Position numbers and translations under genes: made by a program. A DNA stretch of 64,000 bases from contig CM070619.1 of assembly GCA_036346255.1 (NCBI GenBank), positions 40,182,342-40,246,341 on the forward strand, given 5' to 3'. Position 1 is the stretch's first letter. Every line of letters begins with the position of its first letter. Shown here piece after piece: positions 45,611-56,771 of the stretch. A model generated the notes under the pieces. It did not search any database, was not told the origin of the DNA, and saw only the letters and a program-made list of their open reading frames with translations. This DNA is from Ampelocalamus luodianensis. Taxonomy: Eukaryota; Streptophyta; Magnoliopsida; Poales; Poaceae.

Positions 45611-47115
45611 TCTCCCTACCTGCGGCCAAAGACTTGTGTGCTGATTTTCAGCGCCTAAATCTTGAATTGGTGGGAAAAGGTTTTCTCGCTGCATTACAAG
45701 TGGAGCCTACGTTGGAAGCTCAGATTCTTGAGGCCCAGCGATGCGCCAAGTAGCGAAATTAAGGAAAACTTGAAGGCGGGCAAAGCCAACGAGTTTTCTG
45801 AAGATGATCGCGGTATGATTCGATATCGCAACCGTTTGGTGGTACCTGCAGATCCTCAACTAAGGAGTATAATTTTCAGAGAAGCTCATAATTCCAAGTT
45901 TTCTTTACATCCTGGAAGTACTAAGATGTATCAGGATTTAAAGAAAACATTTTGGTGGAGCCAAATGAAGAGGCAAATTGCTTAGTATGTTGCTGAATGC
46001 GATATTTGCCAAAGGGTTAAAGCTGAACATCTAAAGCCAGCTGGTACTCTTCAACCTTTGCCTATTCCACAGTGGAAGTGGGAAGAGATCGGTATGGATT
46101 TTGTTACTGGTCTCCCCAAGACTTCCAATGGATCCGATGCCGTCTGGGTAATCATCGACCGTTTGACAAAGGTGGCTCATTTTATTCCGGTCAAAACCAT
46201 CTTCAGTGGCAAGCAGCTAGCAGAGCTTTATATTGCTAGAATTTTTTGTCTTCATGGTGTTCCCAAGGTCATTGTCTCTGACCGTGGCCCTCAGTTTACT
46301 TCCCATTTTTGGAATTGTCTTCATCAGGCTATGGGGACTGAACTTTCTTTCAGTACTTCTTACCATCCTCAAACTAGTGGTCAAACTCAGAGAGTGAATC
46401 AAGTAATGGAAGATCTTCTTCGAGCCTATGTGCTATCTTATAGCAAAGACTGGGAGAAATCTTTGCCATTTGTGGAATTTTCCTACAATAATAGCTACCA
46501 AGCAAGTATTCAAATGTCACCTTTTGAAGCCTTGTATGGGAGAGCTTGTAGGACCCCATTGAATTGGTCAGTGTCGGTGAAAGATCATTCTATGGTCGGA
46601 CTTGGTAAAGGAAGCGAGAAGAGCAAGTTAAATGCGATTCGAGATTGTTTGAAAACTGCACAGTCTCGTCAGAAGAGCTATGCTGATCATCGTCGTCGTG
46701 AATTAAGCTTTGAGGTAGATGACCATGTCTATCTTAAAGTGTCACCCATGAAGGGTACTCATCGTTTTCAGGTAAAAGGGAAGCTCGCACCTCGTTATAT
46801 CGGACCTTTCCGAATCATTGCAAAACGAGGAGCTGTAGCTTATCAATTAGAACTACCTGAATCACTCTCAGCAGTGCATGATACTTTTCATGTGTCTCAA
46901 TTAAAGAAATGCCTTCGTGTTCCTATTGAGGCAACTGCTTATGAGCATCTTGATCTCCAACCTGATCTCTCCTATCAAGAGCAACCAGTACGTATCCTCG
47001 ACACAATGGAACGCAGGACAAGAAATCGTACTGTCAAGTTCTTGAAAATTCGATGGGCTAATCATTAGAAGATGAAGCCACTTGGGAGCGCGAAGATCGA
47101 TGCAGATTGAGCACC
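45611..47115 (+). pseudogene. Integrase with chromodomain of the Tekay element, active site altered
   Basis: Integrase joins element DNA to the chromosome. The zinc-binding HHCC domain is visible: HNSKFSLHPGSTKMYQ, then CDICQRVK. A TAG at 45753 region precedes it and a second TAG (about 45984) splits it. The core frame 46058-47068 has GMDFVTGLPK (first Asp) and VSDRGPQFTSHF (second Asp). The third catalytic position is altered: QTQRVNQ replaces the family QTERVNQ (codon CAG at 46388-46390, Glu to Gln). The C-terminal GKLAPRYIGPFRII and FHVSQLKKCL blocks follow. A chromodomain starts RILDTMERRTRNRTVKFLKI; a lost base near 47065 ends the frame at TAG, and TWERED-like residues continue in another frame. 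Confidence 0.9.
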
Positions 47116-47342
47116 CCCATCTTTTTGTTGTTTAGAATTTTCCTTTGAATCAAGAAAGGAAAGTTTAAACAAAGTAATGTAAACAAAGATGTAATGATAA
47201 CACTATGTTATTATGTAAAGTTCTTCTTTGTTATCTTTGAAAGAAATCAAGACAGCAGATGTTGAATTTCCTTACAAATCATTTCTATTTCACTTTCTCC
47301 TAATCTCTAACTTGTTCCAAATCTCGGGGACGAGATTTTCTT

Positions 47343-47356
47343 AAGGGGGGTAGGTT
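47343..47356 (+). promoter_or_regulatory. Polypurine tract of the Tekay element
   Basis: AAGGGGGGTAGGTT immediately before the 3' LTR start at 47357. Confidence 0.9.
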
Positions 47357-50300
47357 TGTAACAGCCCCAATTTTATAAACAGTAATGGGACACTGTTCAT
47401 GACATTATTGTTCATAATTAACAATTTGGAATTGCTGTTATCAATTGAAACCTCCCTTTTCTAGCCAAAGTCCAATAACCTATTTGAAGTTTTGAAGGAA
47501 ATACAAGATAAAACTTGTATTGTGACTGGGAAGTACTTTCCTTAAAGCCTAAATAAATTATCTTGACTAAAAATAATTTTTGTTGAATTTCTAGAAATTA
47601 TTTGGTTTACAGAAAAATATTTACTTTTAAATAAACACTTTCGGGCTGCAATAATTATTTATGTATTTTACAAAGTGATAATGTGATTTTAAAAATTTAT
47701 CTGGGAAATATATCATCCCAGTAGCCTCCAGTAAAAATTTTGTGATTTTACAAATTTATTTGCTATTTTTAAAAGCCCAGTCAAACCTTTAAGCATTCAA
47801 ATAGGTTCTGGTCAACTATTCTAGTCTAAACCTAACCCTAAGCACTGTAGCGACTCGAGCCACGTGGTTGAGTCCAACCCAGTGCAACCGGTCCGGCTCT
47901 GTCACGCTCGGGCGCGAGCCCGAACCCCATATGTGCTGTGAGCCGTCGATTTTCAATCGAACGGGCGAGGCTACGACGCTACGCGAGCGGTCCACGTATG
48001 CGCTTAACCTCCACCATTGGATCTTAATCTAACGATCGAGGTCCGTGTATGCAATCGGACAACTCCGGAGCCCTTCTCAATCTCCACCGTTCATTTCAAT
48101 CCAACAGCGCCTCCCTTTTCGTTTTAAACCTAAAGGCGCTTTTATTTGGGCCGTCAGATTCAAATCCTACGGCGTCCCTTTTTACCGCGTGCTATTAAGG
48201 CCTGTGTTTCTCTGGGCCGTTAGATTATCATCGTATGGTCCAGAGCGATGTATGCATTCGGACGACTCCGGATTCCCTCTCGATCTCCGCCGTCCATTCT
48301 TGATCTAACCGCGTCGCTCGTTTCCTTTTGAAATCAAAGGCTCGCTTTTATCTGGGCCTTTGGATTTAAATCCCACGGCGCTCCTTTTTGACCGTGGGCT
48401 TTTAAAGCCCAAATTCGGTGGACCGTTGGATTCTAATCGTAGGGTCCAGGTCAGTGTATGCAATCGGACCATCCGGATCCCGCGTTAATCCCGACCGTAG
48501 AAATTCCATCGGACGGTGCTGCGTCAGCGCATCTAAAGGGATGACGTGTATTCCTTTTAATTGACCGTTGGATTCCAATCCAACGTCCAGATTTGAAAGT
48601 AGACCCCGCATTTCTTTTGGGCTCTGTTTAAATCTCGATCGACCGATCTAGATCACACGGCCCATATTAAAAGTTACCGATTAAAACCTTTTAACCTCTC
48701 TATTTATCACAGCCGCCCATTTCTAATCGGACGGCTGATGTTCTTTTGAGCTTTTAGAGGCGCTGCATGCTATGATTGACAAAGGACCCACATGTCATAT
48801 GTTGCCTCCCTTCTTCCTTATCTCTATGCGCGCCATTTCGAGATCAGAGGAGAGGATTATCCAAAGCTTATGCAACTAATTTTTGATATTTAGTCTAAGT
48901 GGACACCTCATCAACTCTAGACCTTTCCATCTTGCCCTGTAGCTCAACCTCTATATATATAAACCCTAGCTTTTGCTGTTACCAGTGTTGACCGAAGGAG
49001 TTCTTCATCCTCCATTGTTGTCCAGTGGAGTTTCTTGCTCTTGTCCATTGCTTATCCATCTTAAGCACTGGTTTCACCTTGCACTAAGGTTTTGACATCT
49101 TTTGTAGGTTAAAACCGAAGGTTATCTCTCTGTTGAGCAAAATCGACTTTCTCAACTTTTGGTGTCTTTCCTATTCTGGTAAGCTAAACCCTAGTTTTTG
49201 ACATCTGGGGCATCTTAAGGACCTTAGGAGATCATATGAATCATTCTTTTAAATATCAGTAGCTTCAACTTGCTTCAAACTGAAAAGTTGTTATTATAAC
49301 TTTTCGGTCTTTCATATCTTTTTCAAGATCTAGGGTTTCTCCTGTCAACTTATCATCCTAGTTAGGTTTCAACTAAACCCTAGCAGCATAACAAGTTGTT
49401 CTTTTAATTCTTGTCATCATCTATTTAGCTTGTTAGCAAAGATTTGTCTCTGTTCTTTATTGTCGGTTTAACCGACAATACAAGTTTTCTTCAGCTTTTG
49501 ATGCTCTAATCGATTAGAGTTAGATTAGGGTTATCTTGAGATGTTAATTACCCTAAAAGATCATGCTAAGTTTCATTTCTGAACCTTTGCTTGATCTATC
49601 TTCCTTTTTCCCAAAATCTGCTATCTGTCCTGTTTCTGTTCTTTTCAAAAATCTGAAATTTGTAACTTTGGTTCAAACACTAGTTTCTGATATTTAAAAG
49701 CTGTGTATTATAATATGGGTTATTATCACTATTAGGGTAGATATAACTTAAGCATACTGTCAATCATGCATTTCCAGATTGATCATGCATATTTCTTCCA
49801 TTTTGTACTTACTGTCGATTTTGGCATTTATTGGACTTTATTGCTTCTTTTAGAATCTGGTTTTGCTGAAGTGATTGAACCTATTTCTGAGCATCCTGAG
49901 CCTGCAACAGAAGTATACTATTATCAAGGCAAGCATCCTCTTTGCACCATGTTGATCCCAAGTTTTATACAATAGATTTTCTAAATCCAGTGACATCTGT
50001 GCATGCTATTTTTCTGAAAATACAAAAATGTGATCTGTAGTAGCTAGCTATAACCTAACATGATGGATTACCTCAATTGCCACCATACACTCAACCTTAG
50101 CATAGTACTGTATACTATAATATATTTTCAGATTTGGCTTAGACATGCAGTCTAGAAACTTTAGAGTTTGACAAGAATATCTTGTCAAACATGGAATCTA
50201 AATGGCTTTCATTACTTTAAACTCTTTGTCTAGTTTGCTTATGTCCGAAATGAATTTTATATTTAAATTGATCTGGACAAGAGGAAGCTAGTGATGATGC

Positions 50301-51739
50301 TTTTGTGCACGAGCTTGGGAATTGTGGTGGACTTGTCCGGGTTAATTAAGGACCGAACTCTGACTATTCAATTCAAGTCCCCCACGTACTTCCACATCCA
50401 GTGTATGGGCGCTGTTTGGTTAAGTAAAATGTTAAGACTATTGGGTTGGAAACAGGAAAGTAAGAATATGTGTATTGACCTTGTATGGCATAAATGCTTA
50501 GGTCTTATGACTGTGTTGTATGCCATGTGAGCTTGTATGTCGATGTCGGATGTTCTTAGAAGGGTGAGGCGTATATGTGCTCCGTAGCATATACGTACCT
50601 TAAAGATGCCGATTGCATCCTAATATGGGTAGTGAGCCCAGTTCGCATTAAATTGTTTGGATCGGCATTACTGACGCAACATGTGTGCCCCGGTTAAGCA
50701 GATGCTATCAGTCGTTGTTTAAGCGAGATCAGTTCACACATGGGGGTCCAACTCAATAGTGTTAGCTTGTTGAAAAATACCAAATCTTAGTTTCCCCGGT
50801 CGGCATACCAAAGGAAGTATGTCATCATTCGGAGGCATCCGAAGGCAACGGGCTAGCTAAGTCATGTGGGTAAAGATGTACACCCCTGCAGGGTATAAAC
50901 TGTTCGAATAGCCGTGTCCACGGTCATGGACGATAACTTGAATTGATGTCACCTGTATAGAAGTTTTGTTTTAAAAACTGGTTTCGGTTTTGGCTTAGCA
51001 TGAGGGATTCATGCGCTGTACTGTTTACCATTATTTCATTTACTTACTGTTCTAGTCCAACTTTGATTTATTAAATGCCTTTATCAAAATTTAGCTTTTG
51101 TAGGCTAAGATGTACTGCTTTATGCAAATCTGAACCTTTATACCTTCCTGTTGCAACCTTATGCATGTATAAATTCTACTCCTTTGAATAGGTTCTAATA
51201 AACACTTTCTTTTATTAGTTTGTGTAAGACTTGCTGAGTACCTTCCGTACTCAAGGTGCTATAACCTATTGTTGCAGGTGAGGATGGTTACCTTTATGAA
51301 GTACCCGTTAGCGCCGATCAGGGTGACGCTAACGAGTAAAGCTACTTCTTTCCTCCACGCAATTGCCTGCGGGTGGATGAGGCCATTGGTGGATTTTGAA
51401 CTTTTAATTTGCTTCCGCTGTTGAACTTGTTGTAGTGACCAAGTCACTCCATAATGTAGTACTAAAACCGCAAGTTGTAAACTTATGTCTAATTATGTCA
51501 ATGTATGACTTGTATGTGTTGATGCAATGTTGATGAAGGATATATATGCAATGGTCGTTGATCCTGGGAACCATTGTGAGATATATATATCCGGGAATCC
51601 TGAGTATTGGATCGACTACTGGTTAAATTTATACTCCTAGCATGATCTTTAATAAAGGGGCAATATTGTTCCTTCATTAACAATTATGCTACAGTATGAA
51701 TTTAATTAAGTACATTTCCAATAACCGGGTATCCTCACA
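47357..51739 (+). mobile_element. 3' LTR of the Tekay element
   Basis: 4383 bp, TGTAACAGCCCC...TATCCTCACA, collinear with 36944-41305. TATA box at 48952-48963. The 205-bp triplicate lies upstream. It is followed by AAGGT at 51740-51744. Confidence 0.93.
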
Positions 51740-51744
51740 AAGGT

Positions 51745-52291
51745 CTTGCTTCGTCATGGCCGAAACCGCGCCTTATTGCCCTAAAGGGTCTAGGCACAAC
51801 GTCCCCTTCAGCCTGGCAAAGCTTTTTAGATGCTACGGCTCCTCGTGTTGCGGGCGACTGATTCAGTACATTACCGCGTTGCCTGTGGTTGAGTGCACCA
51901 TAATGCCAATAGTTGGCGCTGGCATTGCACGCGGCAATTACAGTGCTGCTTGGGGTTGCATACGCCATGATACCGGTGGTTGGCGTTCATGGAGCATGCA
52001 CCCATTACTGTTCCGAGGGGAGTGGGGCATGTGGCAGGCAACGGTTGGCCCGTGACTCTCCGTCTTCTCGCCCCTGTCGTCTTGGGCATCCTGGTGCCAA
52101 TAAAAAGGGGGCCAACCCTCCCCCAGTCATTTCATTGTCCTAAGTTTATGCGTGAAAACCCTAGCTCCTTTTGCCTCCGCCATGCAACCCTTGTGTCCCT
52201 GCCCCACCAGTGGTTCCCTTGCAACCCACGAAGTTGGTGGAATGACGAAGTGAAGCAAGGCTGGTGGTGATGGTGGTGGTGAAGTGTCTTA
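51745..52291 (+). other. GC-richer flank with a 67-bp tandem duplication
   Basis: GGTTGAGTGCACCATAATGC at 51887 and GGTTGCATACGCCATGATAC at 51954 start two diverged units of about 67 bases. Each carries ATNNTTGGCG and a CAATTAC/CATTAC end; a weaker third unit precedes them at about 51820. Downstream, CAATAAAAAGGGGG (52098-52111) is a poor TATA-like site before the fragment at 52293. Otherwise unassigned. Confidence 0.5.
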
Positions 52292-52292
52292 T

Positions 52293-52655
52293 ATGGACAA
52301 GCTCGGGTGTTCGACCGTGACAGAACGGGTTCTTCACACGCTTGTGGAGGAGGGGAAGGTGGCGAGCCTTGATCTGGTGCGTGCTCCGGGGTCGGAGATG
52401 GTGCCGAAGCCTTAGGCGAATAAGGTAGTCATCTTTGTTGCATTCTTCGATGCGGGCCTGTGGCTGTCGAGCGTCGATCTGGTCACCCGCATGCTGAGGT
52501 TGTGTAGGGTGGAGTTGGCGTAGTTGATGCTCAACTCCATTGTGAAGGTGGGGATCTTTGAGTGGACCATGAGGTCCACTAGGACGAGCGGCGAGGTGCA
52601 CCTGTTCACATACTTGATGATTTACTTGGACTCCTCGTAGATGGACTTGAGAGTC
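52293..52655 (+). pseudogene. Transposase_28-like (putative gypsy-type transposon) protein fragment
   Basis: A single frame from ATG 52293 reads MDKLGCSTVTERVLHTLVEE, a linker, then VVIFVAFFDAGLWLSSVDLV TRMLR and VKVGIFEWTMRS. It is interrupted by three TAG codons, at least one at a place where Gln would be expected (ELA*LMLNS). The FF(D/E)AGL...P...(V)L(R)...(V)(E/H)L.QLTPN(S/A)I pattern is that of the N-terminal domain of grass proteins annotated as putative gypsy-type transposon (Transposase_28). It is dead. Its 3' end faces the minus-strand PMD pseudogene about 110 bases away. Confidence 0.5.
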
Positions 52656-52769
52656 CTAGAAACCTCATAACAATGTGATCTGGGTTGCGGATGGTGGTCC
52701 CAGATGCATGTGAGATCCACTTGACCCGGTCAAACTGAAGTGATAGACAGTAGCTGTTTAGTACCAAAC

Positions 52770-54335
52770 AATAAAAATATCATCCTTGAAGCGAGCATAG
52801 GTTGTGAGTGTTTTACAGTGTCGTTACGCCGCAAAGTGTTGTATCGATCGAACGAGTGCTGAAGCCTCTCCTAGTGTGTAACCAGCTCTAGACGCTCTGG
52901 CAGAGGATAGGTGAGTCTGGTGTGCGACCATGGTATGTACTACTCGATGTAGTCATGGTAAGTCCGAACGCCGTACAACCGTTGCTCCTGTAGAACCTCA
53001 ATGTGTGCCATCTTTGTCCAAGTCGTAGTCCATTGATGCTGGACTACCTTCTAGTTCTCAGAATGTCAGCCCATCCTCGATTGCCTACATTTGAGAAGGA
53101 TTTATGTGAGGAGAATGGATGTAGGTATGAACTGTAAACATTATTCGGATGGAGTTGCACTCACAAGTGGACAGCTCGCTCGAGCATCCTTCCCGTCGGG
53201 AGGGGGCACAACCTGGTAAAAATCAAGCTATCGCATTGCGTGCTGCGGCGCATAAGGCTCCACCATATGAGAAAAATAAGGTGGCAGGACGTTGCCCATA
53301 ACCCAACATCCTATGTGCATTTCACAGACAGTTTGTGCGGTGCTACCGTATTCACGAAATGTGTGCTCCATGGAGACCATATGATGTTGTCATCCTGCAA
53401 CGTTTTGAACTCGTTGTGGAACACGAGGTAGCATCTCACTGGTCTATTTCTGGCCCAGCGTGACTTGGCAGTAGTCCACCAAGTGCCCATAGTGAGCCCG
53501 TTTATCAGGTCGTGGAACTCGACATACGGGTGCACTGCATTTAAAAAGGTGGGCCACCCAACAGGGAAATGCTCCCAACTCCACAACTGAAGCAACACAT
53601 AGCAGATAGCAAGGACTAGTTTCACACTAGTGTAGCACTGTGAAGCGCCACACAACCCCCTATACGTGGTGCAAAGGACGACAGATTCAAAGCTGTAATG
53701 GGGCATCTCCCCAAGCTTGGCATCAACCAAAGACTCGGTGATATGGACGAAACTAGGGTACACCTAATCACCCTGTATGGTGGAAAACAAGGCCCAACCA
53801 AAAAGATACAAAAGGTATGCGATGAAGTGCGTCCTAACAACCTCGTCTAGTTAATTCGCAGGGCATTAACCAAAATGCCTAAGCCATGTCTGAGAGACAC
53901 CACGGGCCCGGTTTGGGACAGCCAGACCAAACCAATGCGCCAAGAAAGCCTTTCAATCCATCGGTGGACATGGTGGAACAAGTGCATCTGTCGTGATAGC
54001 TAGACCGGTCAAGAAGGATACGTCCTGGAGAATGACCATCATCTCTCCCAACTGAAGTTGGAAGGTGTGCGTCTCGGGTCTCTATTTGTCAACAAGTGCC
54101 GACATGAGACCCCCATCCAAGGTGAAGTAGCGGCCGACGTGAAGCATCCTCGTAAAGGGCAATAAGCCCATGTGCCAAAGGAGTGGGACATAGCGAGGGT
54201 GAAGCTCCCAATAATGCTTATCTAACCTACGCACAAGGGGTGGAGGACCATCCCCATCCCTGATGATCCATAACTTGCTATGGTGATGTTCGTCGTAGAA
54301 TGGTTAGAGTAGCTCCGGTAGAGACATGGCTTGCA
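52770..54335 (-). pseudogene. Plant mobile domain (PMD, aminotransferase-like) protein, degraded
   Basis: The minus-strand translation begins near 54330 with SLPELL, a stop, then PPPLVRRLDKHYWELHPRYV PLLWHMGLLPF. It continues RPETHTFQLQLGEMMVILQD VSFLTGLAI, FIAYLLYLFGWALFSTIQGD, and YVLLQLWSWEHFPVGWP, and later DNIIWSPW. This order (L.RLD..YR..L, RPETHTF....GE.T.TLQDV..L.GL, LQ.W.WE....GRP, D.(V/I).W.PY) is the PMD family of plant proteins, found in MULE- and gypsy-associated genes and in the MAIN/MAIL silencing proteins. Stops and shifts throughout (for example after LVDK and IQGD) make it a pseudogene of about 500 codons. A transposon origin is more likely than a host gene. Confidence 0.75.
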
Positions 54336-54464
54336 AGAGATGAAATGTTGAATAAGTTCGGAACAAATAAAATGCCAAAATACAAGGAAACAACGCATTA
54401 AAACGAAATGAAGTACAAAGAGACACAAATATTACAATAGTATTCATCAAAATGAAACAATGGA
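54336..54464. other. AT-rich upstream of the PMD pseudogene
   Basis: Short linker between the PMD start and the TAATTA-rich array. No element recognised. Confidence 0.4.
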
Positions 54465-55022
54465 AAAATTAATTACGACTAAATTAATTAAGACAAAATT
54501 AACTATGACTAATTTAATTATGACTAATTAACTATGACAAATTTAATTACAAAAAATTAATTAGGACTAAACTAATTAAGACTAAATTAATTATGACTAT
54601 TCAACTACAACGAGTTTGACTATGACTAATGAACTTGGACTAATTAAGTACAATTAAATTAATTATGACTAAATTAGTTACGACTAAATAACTACAACCA
54701 ATTTAATTATGACTAATTAATTAGGACTAAATTTATTGCAATAAATTAATTGTGACAAATTAATTACGACTAAATTAATTATGACTAATTCACCATGACA
54801 AATTTAATTACGACTAATCAATTACGATAAATTAATTATGATAAATTAGTTACAAGAAATTAATTATGACAAATTAATTACGACTTATTTATTACAACTA
54901 AATTAATTAGGACTAAATAATTACGATTAATTAACTACGACTAATTAACTATGACTAATTAATTACGACTAGTAAATTTGGTCCAAATAATTGTGATGAG
55001 TTAATTTAACACTAATTACACA
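54465..55022. repeat. AT-rich short-period repeat built on (AC/TG)ACTAAATTAATTA
   Basis: Over 40 degenerate copies of a 10-14-base phrase: (A/T)AATTA(C/T)GACTAA, ACTAATTAACTATGAC or ACAAATTAATTA. The whole block is about 80% A+T and consists of little else. It lies upstream (on the coding strand) of the PMD pseudogene. It differs from ordinary dinucleotide repeats by the regular GAC/GTC punctuation. Confidence 0.8.
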
Positions 55023-55219
55023 GTTAATAAACATAATGCAAATGAGAAAAAATTATCTCCTCTTGATGCAGAACTCTCTCCATTAATACGATCGCTAAGA
55101 ACAGCTCTAAATACTCCTTAATTGGCAGTAAAATCAGAACTAATTTTGGCCGATCGTGCAACCTCTCTCTGTCTATCTATTCTCTCTGTCTATCTATGCT
55201 GAGCACTCATTTTTTTAAT
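55023..55219. other. Short unassigned segment with a CTGTCTATCTAT duplication
   Basis: CTCTCTGTCTATCTAT occurs twice in tandem (about 55167-55198). No coding similarity. Confidence 0.4.
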
Positions 55220-56230
55220 ACTATGATAATGATAGCTGTGTTTATTTTAATACTATTAATGGCTCAGCTATTTATTTGCTCCTATATGTTAATGATATCC
55301 CGATTGCTGCAAAAGACAAGACATAAATTCTAAAGTTGAAGGCACAATTGAACTGTGAATTTGAGATGAAGAATCTCGGTGCGGCAAAGAACATTCTTGG
55401 TATGGAAATTACTAGAGATAGATGGTTTAGTAAATTATACCTAAGTCAGAAAGGGTATATTCATAAAGTTGTTTGTCATTTCAACATGTATAAGGCCAAA
55501 CTGATGAATACTCCGTTAGCTGTACATTTCAAACTTTCTTTAGCGTCATGTCTACAGTCAGATGATGAAGTTGAGTACATGCCTAGAGTTCTATATGACA
55601 GTGCAGTTGGTTCACTTATATATGTCATTGTATGTTCTCGCCCCGATTTATCTCAATTATTGAGTGTTGTTAGTAGATATACGATTAATCCTAGCAAAGA
55701 ATATTGGAAAGCAGTTCAATGTAATTTCATATACATGCAGGGCACATCTGATACTTGTTTTTACAATTTAGGAAGACTAAAGATAGAATCATTGGTTATG
55801 TAGACTTAGATTTTGCTAGAGATTTTGATAAGAGAAGATCTCTTAGTGTCCACTGTTGGAGGATGTATCGTTAATTGGGAAAGCAAGCTTGCATGCTACT
55901 GTTGTCATGTCCACTATAGAATTCGAGTATATGGCTATGTCTAAAGCTTGCAGAGAAGTCGTTTGGCTAAGAGGTTTGTCTACTAAGCTTTGTGGAAGAA
56001 CGTCTTACACTATAATATTATGCGATAGTTAAAGTGATATTTGCCTTATGAATGATCATATGTTTCATGAGAGAACGAAGCACATTGTCATCGTATATCA
56101 TTATATTCAAGATGTCATTGCTCAAGGTGACATTAAAGTTAGCAAAATAAGTACTCATGATAATCCAGCTAATCTGGTGATAAAGCTAGTTTCTACCGCT
56201 AAGTTTGAGCTTTACTTAGACTTAGTATCA
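55220..56230 (+). pseudogene. Ty1/copia reverse transcriptase-RNase H fragment, 5'-truncated
   Basis: Homology starts in the middle of RT. LLLYVNDIPIAA replaces the family LLLYVDDMLIA, so one catalytic Asp of the YVDD box is Asn; a stop follows after AAKDKT. The 155-codon frame 55336-55803 has the RT thumb and connection: KAQLNCEFEMKNLG, ILGMEITRD, RVLYDSAVGSLIYVIVCSRPD, and LLSVVSRYTINPSKEYW. RNase H continues in shifted frames (GYVDLDFARDFDKRRS; EYMAMSKACRE; HERTKHIVIVYHYIQD) to about 56225. Gag, integrase and most of RT are missing. It sits in what looks like an intron of the XH/XS pseudogene. Confidence 0.85.
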
Positions 56231-56325
56231 TTCAGTAATCTTATGGTCGTTCGGCACACAAGGTGTTCATGCTAATATATTTCGAGGATATCATGTTTTG
56301 TTTTGGCTACAGGAGAAATTCGTCT

Positions 56326-56337
56326 CAAGGTGGAGAT
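56326..56337 (+). promoter_or_regulatory. Copia polypurine tract
   Basis: AAGGTGGAGAT directly before the LTR start TGTTGAG. It has the standard copia form AAGGTGGAGATTGTTG. Confidence 0.8.
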
Positions 56338-56602
56338 TGTTGAGTTTGAATGTGATATGAATTGAGTTTTAGTGCGATACAAATTTCATTTCCTACTTCA
56401 ATTCATAGTTCTACTCCTACGTGGAGTCTTTTTTGTATCACTATAAATATATCCTTCTAATTTATAGAGAAGAGTAAGAGTTTAATTGTAACATCTCCCA
56501 TACAGTGATACTGCCTTCGTGCGTCCGTGGTTTTTCTCGAAAGGGTATTCCATGTAAAATTTGTATCTTTCGTTCCTATTTTTGTATGCATTACTTACAA
56601 CA
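56338..56602 (+). mobile_element. Copia 3' LTR, 265 bp
   Basis: Ends are an inverted pair: TGTTG at 56338 and CAACA at 56602. A TATA box CTATAAATAT lies at 56441-56450, about 105 bases in. The element is truncated at its 5' side (about 55220), so no duplication can be tested. Confidence 0.8.
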
Positions 56603-56771
56603 AGTAAAGGTTTTATGCTACATATTGGTTTCTATGTTGTTCCTCTATACTAAGTGTTTATATATTCTCAGTGTTCCATAGGGAAATGTTCACATGAGCA
56701 TATGGCTCATATTAATTGTTTTCCTTAACTAAAACAATGAAATTATTTACTCTTGTTTATTTCTCTTATAG
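56603..56771 (+). other. Probable intron remainder of the XH/XS gene
   Basis: AT-rich, ending in TTTATTTCTCTTATAG, a textbook acceptor site directly before the first recognisable exon. Confidence 0.55.

Larger units (their letters stand above)
36944..51739 (+). mobile_element. Tekay-type Ty3/gypsy chromovirus, 14.8 kb, TSD AAGGT
   Basis: Complete structure: 5' LTR 36944-41305 (4362 bp), tRNA-Met primer site, extra reading frame, gag, protease, RT-RNase H, integrase with chromodomain, polypurine tract, 3' LTR 47357-51739 (4383 bp). Perfect AAGGT duplications lie at 36939-36943 and 51740-51744. LTRs begin TGTAACAGCCCC and end TATCCTCACA. The domain order RT-RNase H-integrase is Ty3/gypsy. Very long LTRs, initiator-Met priming and a C-terminal chromodomain point to Tekay/Del. 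Frameshifts, stops and replaced catalytic residues show it cannot move by itself. Confidence 0.95.

Noticed and set aside
53240..53431. Plus-strand frame inside the PMD region
   Set aside because: Shadow of the minus-strand PMD pseudogene; no similarity of its own.
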